This document shows positions 33,940 through 45,890 of a stretch of DNA of 64,000 nucleotides, in pieces; the first letter of the stretch is position 1; each line of letters opens with the position of its first letter. Both the position numbers and the translations under genes were made by a program. The DNA comes from Actinomycetales bacterium JB111 (GTDB taxonomy: Bacteria > Actinomycetota > Actinomycetes > Actinomycetales > Actinomycetaceae), in assembly GCA_900163555.1 (NCBI GenBank), contig FUHX01000025.1, positions 27,094 to 91,093 of the forward strand. Reading direction: 5' to 3'. The notes under the pieces were generated by a model. The model ran no database searches. It was not told where the DNA came from and saw nothing but the letters and a program-made list of their open reading frames with translations.

Positions 33940-35745
33940 TCACGCGCCCGGGCGGCCGCCGCTCCACGCCGCCCACATCTCTGCGTACGGCCCGTCCGCG
34001 TCCCGCAGCTCCTCGTGGGTCCCGCGCTGGACGATGCGCCCCTCGCTCATGACGACGACCAGGTCGCACTCCGCGGCCTGGGAGAGGCGGTGGGCGATGA
34101 CGAGCCCGGTGCGGCCCGACAGGGCGGCGTCCGCGGCGCGGTCGAGGAGCCCGGCGTGGGTGGAGCCGGCCTCGGCGGTCGCCTCGTCGAGGATCGCCAG
34201 GTCCGGGTCTGCCAGGACGATCCTGGCCAGGGCGACCTGCTGTGCCTGCGCAGCGGTCAGCTCGAGGCCCCGGCCACCGACGAACGTGTCTAGCCCGTCC
34301 GGCAGCAGGTCGAGCAGCCCCGCCGCACCGGTCGTGTCCAGGGCCGCGCGGATCTGCTCGTCGGTCGCGTCCGGGGTGGCGAGGGTGAGGTTGTCGCGGA
34401 GCGTGCCGACGAAGACGTGCGCCTCCTGGCTGACGACCGCGGTGCGCTCGGGCCGGGCGACGGTGCCCGCCTGGGGTTCGTGGATGCCCGCGATGACCGC
34501 GGCGAGGGTCGTCTTCCCCGCCCCCGAGACCCCGACGACGGCGACCCGCCGCCCGGCGTCGACCGTGAGCGAGACGTCGTCGAGGGCGGGCGGGGCCCCG
34601 GGGCCGTAGTGGTGCGTCACGTCCGCCACCCGCACCGCGACGACGCGTTCGCCGTTATTCTCCGGCCCGCGGGCGCCGGGTCCGTCGATCTCCGTCGCGC
34701 CCGGCTCGCGACCACGGCTGCCGCCGGGCATCGTGATGATGCCGACGATGCGATGGAGCGAGGCGAGCGCGGACTGCAGCACGTCGACCACGAAGAGCAG
34801 CTGGTTGATCGGGCCGAACAGGCGGTAGAAGAACAGCATCGCGGTGGTCGCCGCCCCGATGGTCGAGGCCCCCGCCCCGACGAGGAGGAACCCGACGACG
34901 AGGATGCCGGCCATCCCGAGGTACTCCGCGAGGTTGAGCCGGGAGGAGAACATGTTCTGCACGGTCCGCGCCCGGACCGAGTGCGGCGCCACCGCCCAGG
35001 AGGCGCCGAGCACCGCCTCCTGCCGGCGGGCGGACAGGTCGAAGCCCGCGATCGTCGGGTAGCCCCGGACGGACTCGGTGATCTGCTGGGCGCGCCCGCT
35101 CATCGCCGCCCGCTCGTGCCGGTAGATGCGCGGGCCGGTCCGCAGGTACCACCGCACGGTGAGCAGCCAGACGGGCAGGGCCGCGAGCGGGACCAGGGCG
35201 TAGCGCCAGTCCAGGGCCGTGATCCCGGCGAGCGTGGCGACGATGGTGAATCCCGCCCGGGTGAACGCCGGGATGATCTGGGGCGCGGCGTCGGCGATCG
35301 CGGTGACGTCGTCGTTCGTGCGCGAGACGAGGTCGCCGGTCCCGGCCCGCTCCACCACGTGCTGGGGCAACACCATCGCGCGGGCGACGAGCCGTTCGCG
35401 CAGCTCCGCCAGCATCCGCTGGTAGCTGCGCGCGGCGAGCACGACCGTGACCCCGGTGCCGGCGGCGCCGAGGGCAGCGGCCGCGACCATGAGGCCCGCG
35501 ACCGTCGCGATCGTTCCCAGGTCCGCGGTGCCCGCGGTCGCCTCGTCGACCAGCCGGCCGAGGGCGTAGGGCGTGACGAGCCCGATCGCGGCACTCACCA
35601 GGCCGATCACGACGACGGCGAGGAGCGCGAGTCGGTGGCCGCGGGAGACCTCACGCACCTGGCGCCAGGTGGCGCGGCCGTCGGCGATCGGCAGCGGGTC
35701 GGGGGTGGCGGGCGGCCGGCCGGAGGGAGTGTGCTCGTCGGTCAC
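33940..35745 (-). CDS. ABC transporter half-subunit, canonical Walker but degenerate signature (module 2)
   Basis: 601 residues: six-helix membrane domain (about 35-320) and NBD with Walker A GVSGAGKTT, Walker B LAILDEATAEAGS and H-loop AHRLSQ. The signature reads LTAAQAQ in place of LSGGQ, the same kind of change as in the subunit at 17925, including the shared EATAEAGS. GTG 35745 overlaps the partner gene stop by four bases. It converges with the SIP-fusion gene, 19 bp away and without a visible terminator. Likely forms an obligate heterodimer with the 35742-37544 product. Confidence 0.88.
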   Translation of the reverse strand: MTDEHTPSGRPPATPDPLPIADGRATWRQVREVSRGHRLALLAVVVIGLVSAAIGLVTPYALGRLVDEATAGTADLGTIATVAGLMVAAAALGAAGTGVTVVLAARSYQRMLAELRERLVARAMVLPQHVVERAGTGDLVSRTNDDVTAIADAAPQIIPAFTRAGFTIVATLAGITALDWRYALVPLAALPVWLLTVRWYLRTGPRIYRHERAAMSGRAQQITESVRGYPTIAGFDLSARRQEAVLGASWAVAPHSVRARTVQNMFSSRLNLAEYLGMAGILVVGFLLVGAGASTIGAATTAMLFFYRLFGPINQLLFVVDVLQSALASLHRIVGIITMPGGSRGREPGATEIDGPGARGPENNGERVVAVRVADVTHHYGPGAPPALDDVSLTVDAGRRVAVVGVSGAGKTTLAAVIAGIHEPQAGTVARPERTAVVSQEAHVFVGTLRDNLTLATPDATDEQIRAALDTTGAAGLLDLLPDGLDTFVGGRGLELTAAQAQQVALARIVLADPDLAILDEATAEAGSTHAGLLDRAADAALSGRTGLVIAHRLSQAAECDLVVVMSEGRIVQRGTHEELRDADGPYAEMWAAWSGGRPGA

Positions 35746-37544
35746 GGGGCGCCGGCTCCCGTCCGCACGCCTCGCGCCGCGTCGTCCTCGTCCCGCGAGC
35801 CCGCGGGGGTCCGGTCGACCACCCGGTCGCAGGCCCCGAGCAGGACCGGCGCGGCGGTGATGATCAGGGTGGTCCGGCCGGCGCGCAGGTGCGCGAGCCG
35901 GTCGGCGACAAGCGCCTCCGTCACGGAGTCGACGGCGGTCGTCGGCTCGTGCAGGACCAGGATCGGCGCGTCGGCGGCGAGCGCCCGGGCCAGCGCGACG
36001 CGCTGGCGCTGACCGCCGGAGAGGCGGTTGCCCATCTCGCCCACCGCGGTGGTGGGTTCGGCGAAGTCCTCGCACGCCGCGGCCCGCAGTGCCGCCCGCA
36101 GCGCGGCGTCGTCCTGCTCCCCCGGGCCGCCGGCGTCGATCCCGGCCCGGGTCGGGACCACGTTGTCCGCGACGGTCCCGCTGAAGAGCATGGCCGCGTG
36201 CGGCGCGACCACCACCTCCGCCCGGTAGTCCCCGGGCTCGACCCGGTGGGTGGGGGTGCCGGCGAGCAGGACGCGGACGTGGTCGGCCTCGGAGCCCGGA
36301 TGGAGCAGTGCCGTCGCGATCCGCGCGCTCGTGACGTCGTCGGCGGCGAGTCCCACGACCTCTCCGTGGGCGACCCGGATCGGGTTCCCGCCCCCGTCGG
36401 CGATCTCCAGCGCGGCCGCCACGCCGGGAGGCAAGGCGGCCGCGGGGCGGCCCTCCGCCGTCGGGCGCGCGGCATCGGCGGACTCCCGGAGGCGGTCGAG
36501 GACGCGGCCGGCGGACGCATTCGCGGCCGCCCAGGCCGGCACCGCGTTGCCGGTCACCATGTTCATCTGGGGGATCAGGGCCTGCGCGAGGCCGACGGCG
36601 GCGATGAGCTCGCCGACGCTCATCTGGCCCTCGATCGTGAACCAGCCGGCGAGCGCGGCCACCACGGCGACGAAGATCCCGCTCACCGCACCGCTGCCGC
36701 CGAGGAACCGGCCGAGCCGTCCGGCGTTGCGGATCGCGCCGTCGAGAGCGCCCTGGCTCGCCGCCCGGTAGCGGGCGGTGGCCTCCTCCTCGGCGCGCAC
36801 GCCCTTGATGACCCGGTACCCGGCGACAAGGTCGGTCGCCCTGCCCACGGTGTGCGCGAGGAGGGCCTGGTAGGCGCGGCTGCTGCGGGCGTAGGAGCCG
36901 CTCATCGCGCCCATCAGCCACACCACCAGCGGCGCGCCGACGAGCGCGACGAGTCCGAGCGGCCAGTGGATGACGAGCAGCGAGACGGCGATGAACAGGA
37001 TCGCGGCGACCTCGCCGATCGGGAAGACCACGAGCCCGATGCCGGCCGCCCGCTGGACGTCGTTGGTCATGAGGGAGATCAGTCCTCCGTCGGGCGCGCG
37101 GCCCCCGCCCGTCGTGGGATGGAGGGCCGTGGCCGCGAGCGTGGCGCGCAACCGGTGCTGCACCCGCTGCTGCCCGGCCGCGACCAGCTGGTGCGCGAAC
37201 CGTTGCCCCGTCGCCACCACGAGGAAGACGCCGGCGAGCACGGCCAACCAGAGGGCCAGCTGCGCGACGTCGCCCTGCGCCAGCGCGCGGTCGATCGCCA
37301 CACCCATGACCACCGGGACGAGGGACTCACCGATCTGCGCGGCCACGAAGCAGGCGACCGCGGGCAGGGTGAAGCGGTTCGCCGAGAACATGACCCGCAG
37401 GAGGAAGCGGCGCGCCGTCGTCGCCTCGCGGAGCTCGAAGGGCGGCGTGAGCGGCGGGGTCTCGGGCGCCTGCCACAGCACGGGCAGCCATCGGGTGAGT
37501 CGTCCCCTGCCGAGCCCTGCCGGATCCGCGGCGTCGCGGTGCAT
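35742..37544 (-). CDS. ABC transporter half-subunit with degenerate nucleotide site (module 2)
   Basis: 600 residues. The membrane domain (about 45-345) is followed by an NBD with intact RLSGGQRQR, but the Walker A stretch reads VVGLAADDVTSARIATAL without GK(S/T), Walker B is ILVLHEPTT with His in place of Asp, the Q-loop region reads VAPHAA, and the H-loop His is missing (ITAAP). All four losses are shared with the subunit at 19675, so they are inherited rather than recent damage. ATG 37544 has GGGGGAG five bases upstream; the open frame extends further back but overlaps the tRNA-Ile. A half iron-box AGGTTAGG lies about 100 bp upstream. Confidence 0.88.
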   Translation of the reverse strand: MHRDAADPAGLGRGRLTRWLPVLWQAPETPPLTPPFELREATTARRFLLRVMFSANRFTLPAVACFVAAQIGESLVPVVMGVAIDRALAQGDVAQLALWLAVLAGVFLVVATGQRFAHQLVAAGQQRVQHRLRATLAATALHPTTGGGRAPDGGLISLMTNDVQRAAGIGLVVFPIGEVAAILFIAVSLLVIHWPLGLVALVGAPLVVWLMGAMSGSYARSSRAYQALLAHTVGRATDLVAGYRVIKGVRAEEEATARYRAASQGALDGAIRNAGRLGRFLGGSGAVSGIFVAVVAALAGWFTIEGQMSVGELIAAVGLAQALIPQMNMVTGNAVPAWAAANASAGRVLDRLRESADAARPTAEGRPAAALPPGVAAALEIADGGGNPIRVAHGEVVGLAADDVTSARIATALLHPGSEADHVRVLLAGTPTHRVEPGDYRAEVVVAPHAAMLFSGTVADNVVPTRAGIDAGGPGEQDDAALRAALRAAACEDFAEPTTAVGEMGNRLSGGQRQRVALARALAADAPILVLHEPTTAVDSVTEALVADRLAHLRAGRTTLIITAAPVLLGACDRVVDRTPAGSRDEDDAARGVRTGAGAP

Positions 37545-37639
37545 CGCTCCCCCTTCGCGGTGACCGACGAGGCGGGCCGCACCGGGATGTCCCGGGCGAC
37601 CGGGCACGACCGCTGCCGTATGTTCCCGCTCGTCACCGC

Positions 37640-37658
37640 ACAGGTTAGGTGACCCTTC
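37640..37658. promoter_or_regulatory. Possible partial iron box upstream of module 2 ABC genes
   Basis: Contains AGGTTAGG (37642-37649), an exact half of the DtxR/IdeR consensus, followed by a poor second half (about 12 of 19 overall). It is placed 98 bp before the ABC start codon. Confidence 0.35.
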
Positions 37659-37756
37659 CCTCCGCGGCGAGGGGCGCCCGGACTCTGGGCGGGCGACAAC
37701 GGCTCGCCCGGCTCGTCCGGCTGGCCACGCCGGTGATCTCCCCCGGAAACAGCGAA

Positions 37757-37778
37757 TGCCCCGCCTCGTGGCGGGGCA
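37757..37778 (-). terminator. Terminator downstream of tRNA-Ile
   Basis: 9-bp stem TGCCCCGCC / GGCGGGGCA with a 4-nt loop, 13 bases past the tRNA 3' end on the minus strand, followed there by a T-rich stretch. Confidence 0.75.
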
Positions 37779-37790
37779 CTGCGTGGGTGG

Positions 37791-37864
37791 TGGGCCTGAA
37801 TGGACTCGAACCATCGACCTCTTCCTTATCAGGGAAGCGCTCTAACCGACTGAGCTACAGGCCC
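37791..37864 (-). tRNA. tRNA-Ile (GAT)
   Basis: 74-nt cloverleaf. The acceptor is GGGCCTG/CAGGCCC with discriminator A; the D arm has AGCTCAGTCGGTTAGAGC; the anticodon loop is CTGATAA with GAT; the T arm has GGTTCGAGTCC. CCA is not encoded. The position after gyrA-DUF3566 is standard for actinobacteria. Confidence 0.97.
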
Positions 37865-37978
37865 AGGCCCGCTTGCGCGGACCGCGGTGCGACCACTCGC
37901 ACCGACGTGAAACTTTAGCCCACCGCCCGCCCTGCCCCCAACCTCGTACCACCCCGGTGAGGGTGAGTTCACACACGA

Positions 37979-38015
37979 CGGCGCCCGGTCACCTTCTCGA
38001 GGTGACCGGGCGCCG
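37979..38015 (-). terminator. Terminator of the gyrB-gyrA-DUF3566 run
   Basis: 16-bp perfect stem (37979-37994 with 38000-38015), 5-nt loop, 21 bases after the DUF3566 stop. Confidence 0.85.
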
Positions 38016-38036
38016 AGCGGTGCGAGCGTTCTGGGG

Positions 38037-38639
38037 TCAGTCGTCCGAGAACGTGACCGTGAGGCCGCCGACCAGCGCGGCGACCAGGTTGTAGAGGAAC
38101 GCGCCGAGCGCGCCGAGCACGGTGAGCAGCAGGACGTCGAGCACGGCGACGATCGCCGCCATCGACATCACGCGGTCGAACTCGAGGAGCTGCATGAGCT
38201 CGACGAAGCTCGACGAGCCGATCGTGGTGAGCAGCTCCTCCATCTCGGCGAAGACGTACATCTTGTCGAGCACGAACCAGACCGTCGCGACCGCGACGAC
38301 CAGCATGATGCCCGCCGCGATCGAGAGCAGGAACGAGATGCGCATGGCGGACCAGGGGTCGATCCGCGCCAGGGTCAGGCGGGCCGTGCGGGCGCCGCTG
38401 AACCGGGCGGAGGTCTTCGCGGGTGCCGGCGACGAGGCCGACTCGCGAACCGCGGACCCACCCGGACGCGTCGACTCTCCCCGCGCGGAGTCACCGCGCG
38501 GTGACGTCGAGGCGTACCCGTCCGACTGCGGGACCTCGGTGGTGGCGGTCTGCCCGTACTGGCGCACCGACTGCCTCTCGGGCGGCGGTGGCGGCACGGA
38601 CTGGCCCCGCCCCTGGCCGCCGTTCGATGCTTCGGTCAC
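38037..38639 (-). CDS. DUF3566 transmembrane protein
   Basis: 200 residues: a Gln/Pro/Ser-rich cytoplasmic N terminus (about 1-80), then [23 protein letters not shown] and two strong membrane helices (about 98-122 and 160-190). This is the DUF3566 layout. The family follows gyrA throughout actinobacteria; function is not established, though the position suggests an origin-linked or envelope role. Start GTG 38639 overlaps the gyrA stop by four bases. Confidence 0.92.
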   Translation of the reverse strand: MTEASNGGQGRGQSVPPPPPERQSVRQYGQTATTEVPQSDGYASTSPRGDSARGESTRPGGSAVRESASSPAPAKTSARFSGARTARLTLARIDPWSAMRISFLLSIAAGIMLVVAVATVWFVLDKMYVFAEMEELLTTIGSSSFVELMQLLEFDRVMSMAAIVAVLDVLLLTVLGALGAFLYNLVAALVGGLTVTFSDD

Positions 38640-41320
38640 GCGTCACCTCCGTCGTCGTCGGTGTCGTCCTCCGACACCTGCGGGGGTGACGCTACCTGCT
38701 CGGCGTCCTGACGTGCGGAAGGACCGTCGTCGTCGGGACCTCCGGTGACGTCGTCCCCGGTGGTGCTCTCGGCGTCGCCTGCGGCGTCGTCGCCCTCGGT
38801 CTCGCCGGCCGAGCTCGGCGACGGCGCGGAGTCCGCGACGCCGACCTCCTCCTCGACCTCGCGCTCCGCGTTGCGGGCGACCGCGATGATCCGGTCCCCG
38901 TTGTCGACCCTGGCGAAGCCGACGCCCTGGGTGTTGCGGCCCGTCAGGCGCACCTCGTCCACCCGGGACCGGACGACCTTGCCCCCGGCCATGATGACGA
39001 GGACCTCGTCGTCGTCGGTGACGGTGAGCGCGGAGACCAGGTCGCCGCGCGCCTCGACGAGGTTCGCGACCTTGATGCCGAGCCCGCCGCGGCCCTGGAC
39101 CCGGTGCTCGTCCACGTCCGTGCGCTTGGCGAACCCGCCCTCGGTGACCACGAAGACCTGCTCGCCCGGCTTGACGACCTGCATCGCGAGAAGGTGGTCG
39201 CCGTCGCGGAACTTCATGCCGGTCACGCCGGACGTCGCGCGGCCGGTGGCCCGCAGCGCCTCGTCGGTCGCGGTGAAGCGCAGCGACTGGCCCTTCTTCG
39301 AGACCAGCAGGATGTCGTCGCCCTCGTTGACGAGGCGGGCGGCGATCACGCGGTCCGGCACGCCGTCCTCGTCCTCGCGCAGGTTGATGGCGATGAGGCC
39401 ACCCTGGCGCGCCGACTCGTAGTCGGTGAGACGGGTCTTCTTCACGAGCCCGCGCTCGGTGGCGAGCACCAGGTAGTCGGCGGCCTCGTAGTCGGCGATG
39501 TCGACGACCGACGCGATGTGCTCGTCCGGCTGGAACGCGAGCAGGTTCGCGACGTGCTGGCCCTTCGCGTCGCGGCCGCCCTCCGGCAGCTCGTAGCCCT
39601 TGGCGCGGTAGACCCGGCCGAGCGTGGTGAAGAACAGCTGCCAGTTGTGGGTGGAGGTGACGCTGAAGTGCTCGACCACGTCGTCCCCGCGCAGCTGCGC
39701 CCCGCGCACGCCCTTCCCACCGCGCCGCTGGGCGCGGTAGTTGTCGGTCCGCGTGCGCTTGACGTAGCCGCCGCGGGTGATCGTCATGACCACGTCCTCG
39801 CGCGGGATGAGGTCCTCGACCGTCATCTCGCCGTCGAACGGGAGGATCGTCGTCTTGCGCTCGTCACCGTACTTGGCGACGACCGCATCCAGCTCCTCAG
39901 AGACGATCTGTCGCTGGCGCGCCGGGGTGGCGATGATGTCCTCGAGGTCGGCGATCTTGTCCGCGAGGGCCGCGTGCTCGTCGAGGATCTTCTGCCGCTC
40001 GAGCGCCGCGAGCCGACGCAGCTGCAGCGCGAGGATCGCGTCGGCCTGGTCGGAGTCGATGTCGAGGAGCTCCATGAGGCCGGTCCGGGCGTCGTCCGCG
40101 GTCGGGGACCGGCGGATGAGCGCGATGACCTCGTCCAGGGCGTCGAGCGCGCGCAGGTACCCGATGAGGATGTGCATGCGCTTCTGCGCCTCGCGCAGGT
40201 CGAACTCGGCGCGGCGGCGCACGACCTCGAGCTGGTGGTGCACCCAGTGGCGGACGAAGCCGTCCAGGGAGAGGGTGCGCGGCACGCCGTCGACGAGGGC
40301 GAGCATGTTCGCGGGGAAGTTCACCTGCAGCTGCGTGTGCTTGTACAGGTTGTTGAGGACGACCTTGGCGATCGCGTCCCGCTTGAGGATGACGACCAGG
40401 CGCGTGCCCGTGCGGGACGAGGTCTCGTCGCGGACGTCGGCGATGCCGACGGTCCGCCCGTCGCCCACCGCCTCGGCGATCTTCTCGAGCAGGCGGTCCG
40501 GGTTGACCTGGTACGGCAGCTCGGTGATGACGAGGCACTGCCGGCCGTCGAGCTCCTCGATCTCCACGACCGCGCGCTGGACGATCGACCCGCGGCCGGT
40601 CCGGTAGGCCTCCTCGCTCCCCTTGACGCCGAGGATGGTCGCCCCGGTCGGGAAGTCCGGTCCCTTGATGCGCTGGAGGAGCTCGCCGAGCAGCTGCTCC
40701 TTCGAGGCCTCCGGGTTGTCGAGGTACCACTGCACGCCCGACGCGACCTCGCGCAGGTTGTGCGGCGGGATGCGCGTCGCCATGCCGACCGCGATGCCCT
40801 CGGACCCGTTGACGAGCAGGTTCGGGAAGCGCGCGGGCAACACGATCGGCTCGGAGTCACGGCCGTCGTAGTTCGGCTGGAAGTCGACCGTGTCGGACGT
40901 GATGTCGCGGACCATCTCCATGGCCAGCGGCGCCATCCGGACCTCGGTGTACCGGTGGGCGGCGGCGCCCTGGTCTCCGGGGGACCCGAAGTTTCCCTGC
41001 CCGGCCGCGAGCGGGTAGCGCATGGTCCAGTGCTGCACGAGGCGCACGAGCGTGTCGTAGATGGCGCCGTCGCCGTGCGGGTGGAAGGTTCCCATGACGT
41101 CGCCCACCACGCGCGTGGACTTGCTGAACGCCGACTCGGGCCGGTACCCGCCGTTGTACATCGCGTAGATGACGCGCCGGTGGACGGGCTTGAGCCCGTC
41201 GCGGACGTCGGGCAGTGCGCGCCCCACGATGACGCTCATCGCGTAGTCGAGGTACGAGCGCTGCATCTCGTCCTGCAGGTCAACCTGCGTCACACCGAGG
41301 TGCTCGGGTGTCTCAGTCAC
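38636..41320 (-). CDS. gyrA: DNA gyrase subunit A
   Basis: 894-residue breakage-reunion subunit that introduces negative supercoils with GyrB. Catalytic Tyr124 is in [11 protein letters not shown], and the N-terminal [20 protein letters not shown] block is intact. In the quinolone region [10 protein letters not shown], Gly85 takes the place of E. coli Ser83, while Asp89 (E. coli Asp87) is kept. The C-terminal beta-pinwheel includes the GyrA-box-like QRRGGKG. A highly acidic tail of about 75 residues follows. GTG start with AAGGA upstream. It is 112 bp after gyrB. Confidence 0.98.
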   Translation of the reverse strand: MTETPEHLGVTQVDLQDEMQRSYLDYAMSVIVGRALPDVRDGLKPVHRRVIYAMYNGGYRPESAFSKSTRVVGDVMGTFHPHGDGAIYDTLVRLVQHWTMRYPLAAGQGNFGSPGDQGAAAHRYTEVRMAPLAMEMVRDITSDTVDFQPNYDGRDSEPIVLPARFPNLLVNGSEGIAVGMATRIPPHNLREVASGVQWYLDNPEASKEQLLGELLQRIKGPDFPTGATILGVKGSEEAYRTGRGSIVQRAVVEIEELDGRQCLVITELPYQVNPDRLLEKIAEAVGDGRTVGIADVRDETSSRTGTRLVVILKRDAIAKVVLNNLYKHTQLQVNFPANMLALVDGVPRTLSLDGFVRHWVHHQLEVVRRRAEFDLREAQKRMHILIGYLRALDALDEVIALIRRSPTADDARTGLMELLDIDSDQADAILALQLRRLAALERQKILDEHAALADKIADLEDIIATPARQRQIVSEELDAVVAKYGDERKTTILPFDGEMTVEDLIPREDVVMTITRGGYVKRTRTDNYRAQRRGGKGVRGAQLRGDDVVEHFSVTSTHNWQLFFTTLGRVYRAKGYELPEGGRDAKGQHVANLLAFQPDEHIASVVDIADYEAADYLVLATERGLVKKTRLTDYESARQGGLIAINLREDEDGVPDRVIAARLVNEGDDILLVSKKGQSLRFTATDEALRATGRATSGVTGMKFRDGDHLLAMQVVKPGEQVFVVTEGGFAKRTDVDEHRVQGRGGLGIKVANLVEARGDLVSALTVTDDDEVLVIMAGGKVVRSRVDEVRLTGRNTQGVGFARVDNGDRIIAVARNAEREVEEEVGVADSAPSPSSAGETEGDDAAGDAESTTGDDVTGGPDDDGPSARQDAEQVASPPQVSEDDTDDDGGDA

Positions 41321-41432
41321 GTCAGTCCTTCATCTCGGCCGTGGGCCGTGGGTTCAGATCGGCATGATTCCCGACGTCGGAGCACGAGATCGGGAATCCC
41401 GTCACCGGCCGAGGGCGGCCGGCGCGGATGGG

Positions 41433-43541
<2,109 letters not shown>

Positions 43542-43661
43542 GGTCGACGGTTCTCCTCGACTACCTGGATGGCCCGCCCCCGGATCGTGCCGCGAGAGCC
43601 GGCTCGCCATCATCCGACCCGGGGGCCTGTGCGCCCCGGTCGATGCCGGACAATCCGTGTA

Positions 43662-43713
43662 ATTCTACCGTGAAATCAGCCCTGAACCCAATCTTCCACA
43701 GGCTGTGTCCACA
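43662..43713 (-). promoter_or_regulatory. Candidate gyrB promoter with adjacent DnaA-like 9-mers
   Basis: On the minus strand TTGGGT (43691-43686) and TAGAAT (43667-43662) are separated by 18 bp, a plausible sigma-70-type promoter. Just upstream is GTGTCCACA (43705-43713), one base from the DnaA consensus TTGTCCACA. Confidence 0.45.
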
Positions 43714-43745
43714 CCCTGGGTGGGTGATTTTTCTCGGCCAGTTGG

Positions 43746-44543
43746 CTAGCCGTACGTGTCGCGCGGGCCGCGTCCGCCGCGGACGGAGAACCGGCCGTGC
43801 TTCCAGCTCGGACCACCCGGTCCTAACACCGTGATCTTCGTGACCGCATCCGGTCCCGCGACCTCGCCGATGCGCCGCTCGAGCTGCGGGATGAGCATCC
43901 GGACCTGGGTCGCCCACGCGGTCGACGACGTGCGCACGACCAGCTCCCCGTCCGCGAACGTCTCGACCTCGCAGTGCTCCGCCACCTGGTCGCCGACGAT
44001 CTCCTGCCACCGGTTGACCACCGTGGCCGTCTCCATCTCACGCCGCCAGCCCCGCCGGTTGACGAGCTGCTCGCCGAGCCTCCCGATCGCCTGCGGGTCG
44101 CGCCTCGAGGGGTGCGCACCGGACCCCGCCCAGCCCAGCCCGGGCCCGGGCCGCCAGGCCTTCGGGTCCTCCGGTTCGCCGTCGGACGGCGGGGGAACGG
44201 TCCCCGCCCGACGACGGATGCCGGCTCCCGCGGCCGCCTCGCCGGCGGCCGTGGCCGGGTCGGCATTGGCGGTACCGGTCGCTGTCCCGGCGGCGTCGGC
44301 CGGCGCGGACTCGCGCCAGGGCGACCCACGGCCCGGGCGCGGGGTGCGCTTGAGGCCCTTCTCCCAGGCCGCCGCCCGCGCGCGGGCCAGGACGGCGTGC
44401 GCGAGGGCGTCCTGCGCCGCGGCCTCCTCGGGGGTGAGCAGCGTGCTCGCGCGCCGGGGGGCGGAGGACTCCGCCGCGGCCGGCGTGCGCTCGGCGTCCT
44501 CCGCGGCCGCGCCGGCGGGTGCGTCCGTGGGCACGTCAGTCAT
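43746..44543 (-). CDS. dciA: DUF721 protein, DciA-type helicase loader
   Basis: 265 residues. The C-terminal DUF721/DciA domain (about 165-255) shows [41 protein letters not shown] and [22 protein letters not shown], all conserved. DciA loads or activates the replicative helicase DnaB in bacteria lacking DnaC. The N-terminal 160 residues are low-complexity Ala/Pro/Gly. Its ATG is 8 bases inside recF, and it lies in the dnaA-dnaN-recF-gyrB order typical of the family. The gyrB promoter separates it from gyrB. Confidence 0.93.
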   Translation of the reverse strand: MTDVPTDAPAGAAAEDAERTPAAAESSAPRRASTLLTPEEAAAQDALAHAVLARARAAAWEKGLKRTPRPGRGSPWRESAPADAAGTATGTANADPATAAGEAAAGAGIRRRAGTVPPPSDGEPEDPKAWRPGPGLGWAGSGAHPSRRDPQAIGRLGEQLVNRRGWRREMETATVVNRWQEIVGDQVAEHCEVETFADGELVVRTSSTAWATQVRMLIPQLERRIGEVAGPDAVTKITVLGPGGPSWKHGRFSVRGGRGPRDTYG

Positions 44544-45885
44544 CGTCGTCCCTTTCGCCCGGCGCCTCGCGCGGGACCGCGCTGCCGGCGGACACGTCGA
44601 CCCGCGCGCCGCCGAGCTCGTCGGGGACATCCTCGTCCACGGCGGCCGTGAGGAACACCTGCTCGGCCTCCGCGACCATCGTCGCCAGCCTCTTCCGACG
44701 CCGCGAGTCGAGCTCGGCGAAGACGTCGTCGAGGACGAGGACGGGGTCGCCGACGCCCGTCTCCTCGGCCGCGTCCCGCAGGACCCGCCAGGACGCGAGG
44801 CGCAGCGCGAGCGCGTAGGACCACGACTCCCCGTGGCTCGCGTACCCGCGGGCCGGCATCGTGCCGAGGGCGAGCGCGAGGTCGTCGCGGTGCGGGCCCA
44901 CGAGGCAGACGCCGCGCTCGACCTCCTTCGAACGCGCCTCCTGGAGCGCAGCGAGGAGGCGCTCGGCGTTCCGGTCGACGTCGGTCAGGTCGCTCTCGAG
45001 GGCCTCGAAGGCCGCGCGCTGCCGCGCGGCGAGCTCGGGATCGGTCGTGTCAGGTCCCGTCACGCCGGCGAGCACGGCGGCGTCGGGCTGCGGGCCGTCC
45101 TCCGCCCCGACCAGCGAGTACCGACCGTCGATCCGGGCGTCCCCCTGGTCGCCCATGAATGCCGGGTCGGCGCCCGCTTCCCCATTCGTGTTCGCGCCGT
45201 CGCCGCCGCCGGACGCTCCGCCGTACCCGGACACCTCCCGGTAGGCGGCCGCCACGTGCGGCCGCAGCCGCGCGACGAGGTCCGCCCGGGCGGCGATGAT
45301 CTGGGCGCCGGCCTCGGCGAGCTGCTCGTCCCAGACGTCGAGCGCAGACAGGTCCATCGACCGCCCCGCGCGGGCGGCCGCCCCGGCGGACTTCAGCAGT
45401 GCCACCCGCTGGCGCAGCACGCGGTCGTACCGCGTACGCACCTCCGCCATCCGCGGGCGGAGCTGGACGATGACCTCGTCCAGGAAGCGACGGCGGGCGG
45501 ACGGGTCCCCACGGACGAGCTCGAGGTCCTCGGGGGCGAAGACGACGACCGCGAGGCGGCCGAGAAGGTCGCGGGGTCGGGTCGGGTGCCGGTCGAGGCG
45601 GGCACGGTTCGCGCGGCCCGAGACGATCTCGACCTCGAGCACGGTGTCCCGGTCGGCCGCACGCACCTTGGCCCGCACGACCGCGCCGCCGGTGCCCCGC
45701 CGCACGAGGGCCGTGTCGGCGGCGACCCGGTGGGAGGAGAACGTCGCGAGATAGGCGATCGCCTCGACGATGTTGGTCTTGCCCTGCCCGTTCCGTCCGA
45801 CGAACGCGGTCACTCCGCGGTCGAAGGTGAGGACGAGCTCGCGGTAGGAGCGGAAGTCGTTGAGCGCGAGATCAGTGACCCGCAC
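44536..45885 (-). CDS. recF: DNA replication and repair protein RecF
   Basis: 449-residue SMC-like ATPase that helps load RecA at gaps. Walker [10 protein letters not shown] near residue 34, [29 protein letters not shown] signature, and Walker [13 protein letters not shown] are all present. A Gly/Asn-rich insertion (about 215-240) lengthens the protein beyond the usual 370-400. Start GTG 45885 gives [14 protein letters not shown], the normal RecF beginning; the open frame extends upstream across gnd but reads as shadow. It begins 5 bases after gnd. Confidence 0.96.
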   Translation of the reverse strand: MRVTDLALNDFRSYRELVLTFDRGVTAFVGRNGQGKTNIVEAIAYLATFSSHRVAADTALVRRGTGGAVVRAKVRAADRDTVLEVEIVSGRANRARLDRHPTRPRDLLGRLAVVVFAPEDLELVRGDPSARRRFLDEVIVQLRPRMAEVRTRYDRVLRQRVALLKSAGAAARAGRSMDLSALDVWDEQLAEAGAQIIAARADLVARLRPHVAAAYREVSGYGGASGGGDGANTNGEAGADPAFMGDQGDARIDGRYSLVGAEDGPQPDAAVLAGVTGPDTTDPELAARQRAAFEALESDLTDVDRNAERLLAALQEARSKEVERGVCLVGPHRDDLALALGTMPARGYASHGESWSYALALRLASWRVLRDAAEETGVGDPVLVLDDVFAELDSRRRKRLATMVAEAEQVFLTAAVDEDVPDELGGARVDVSAGSAVPREAPGERDDDD

Positions 45886-45890
45886 GGACG

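Noticed and set aside
15881..37790. Prophage or ICE origin for the iron block
   Set aside because: No integrase, relaxase, phage structural gene, IS or visible att duplication; only the tRNA position suggests insertion.
37545..37814. N-terminal extension of the module 2 ABC subunit
   Set aside because: It would run across the tRNA-Ile gene; ATG 37544 has a strong ribosome-binding site.
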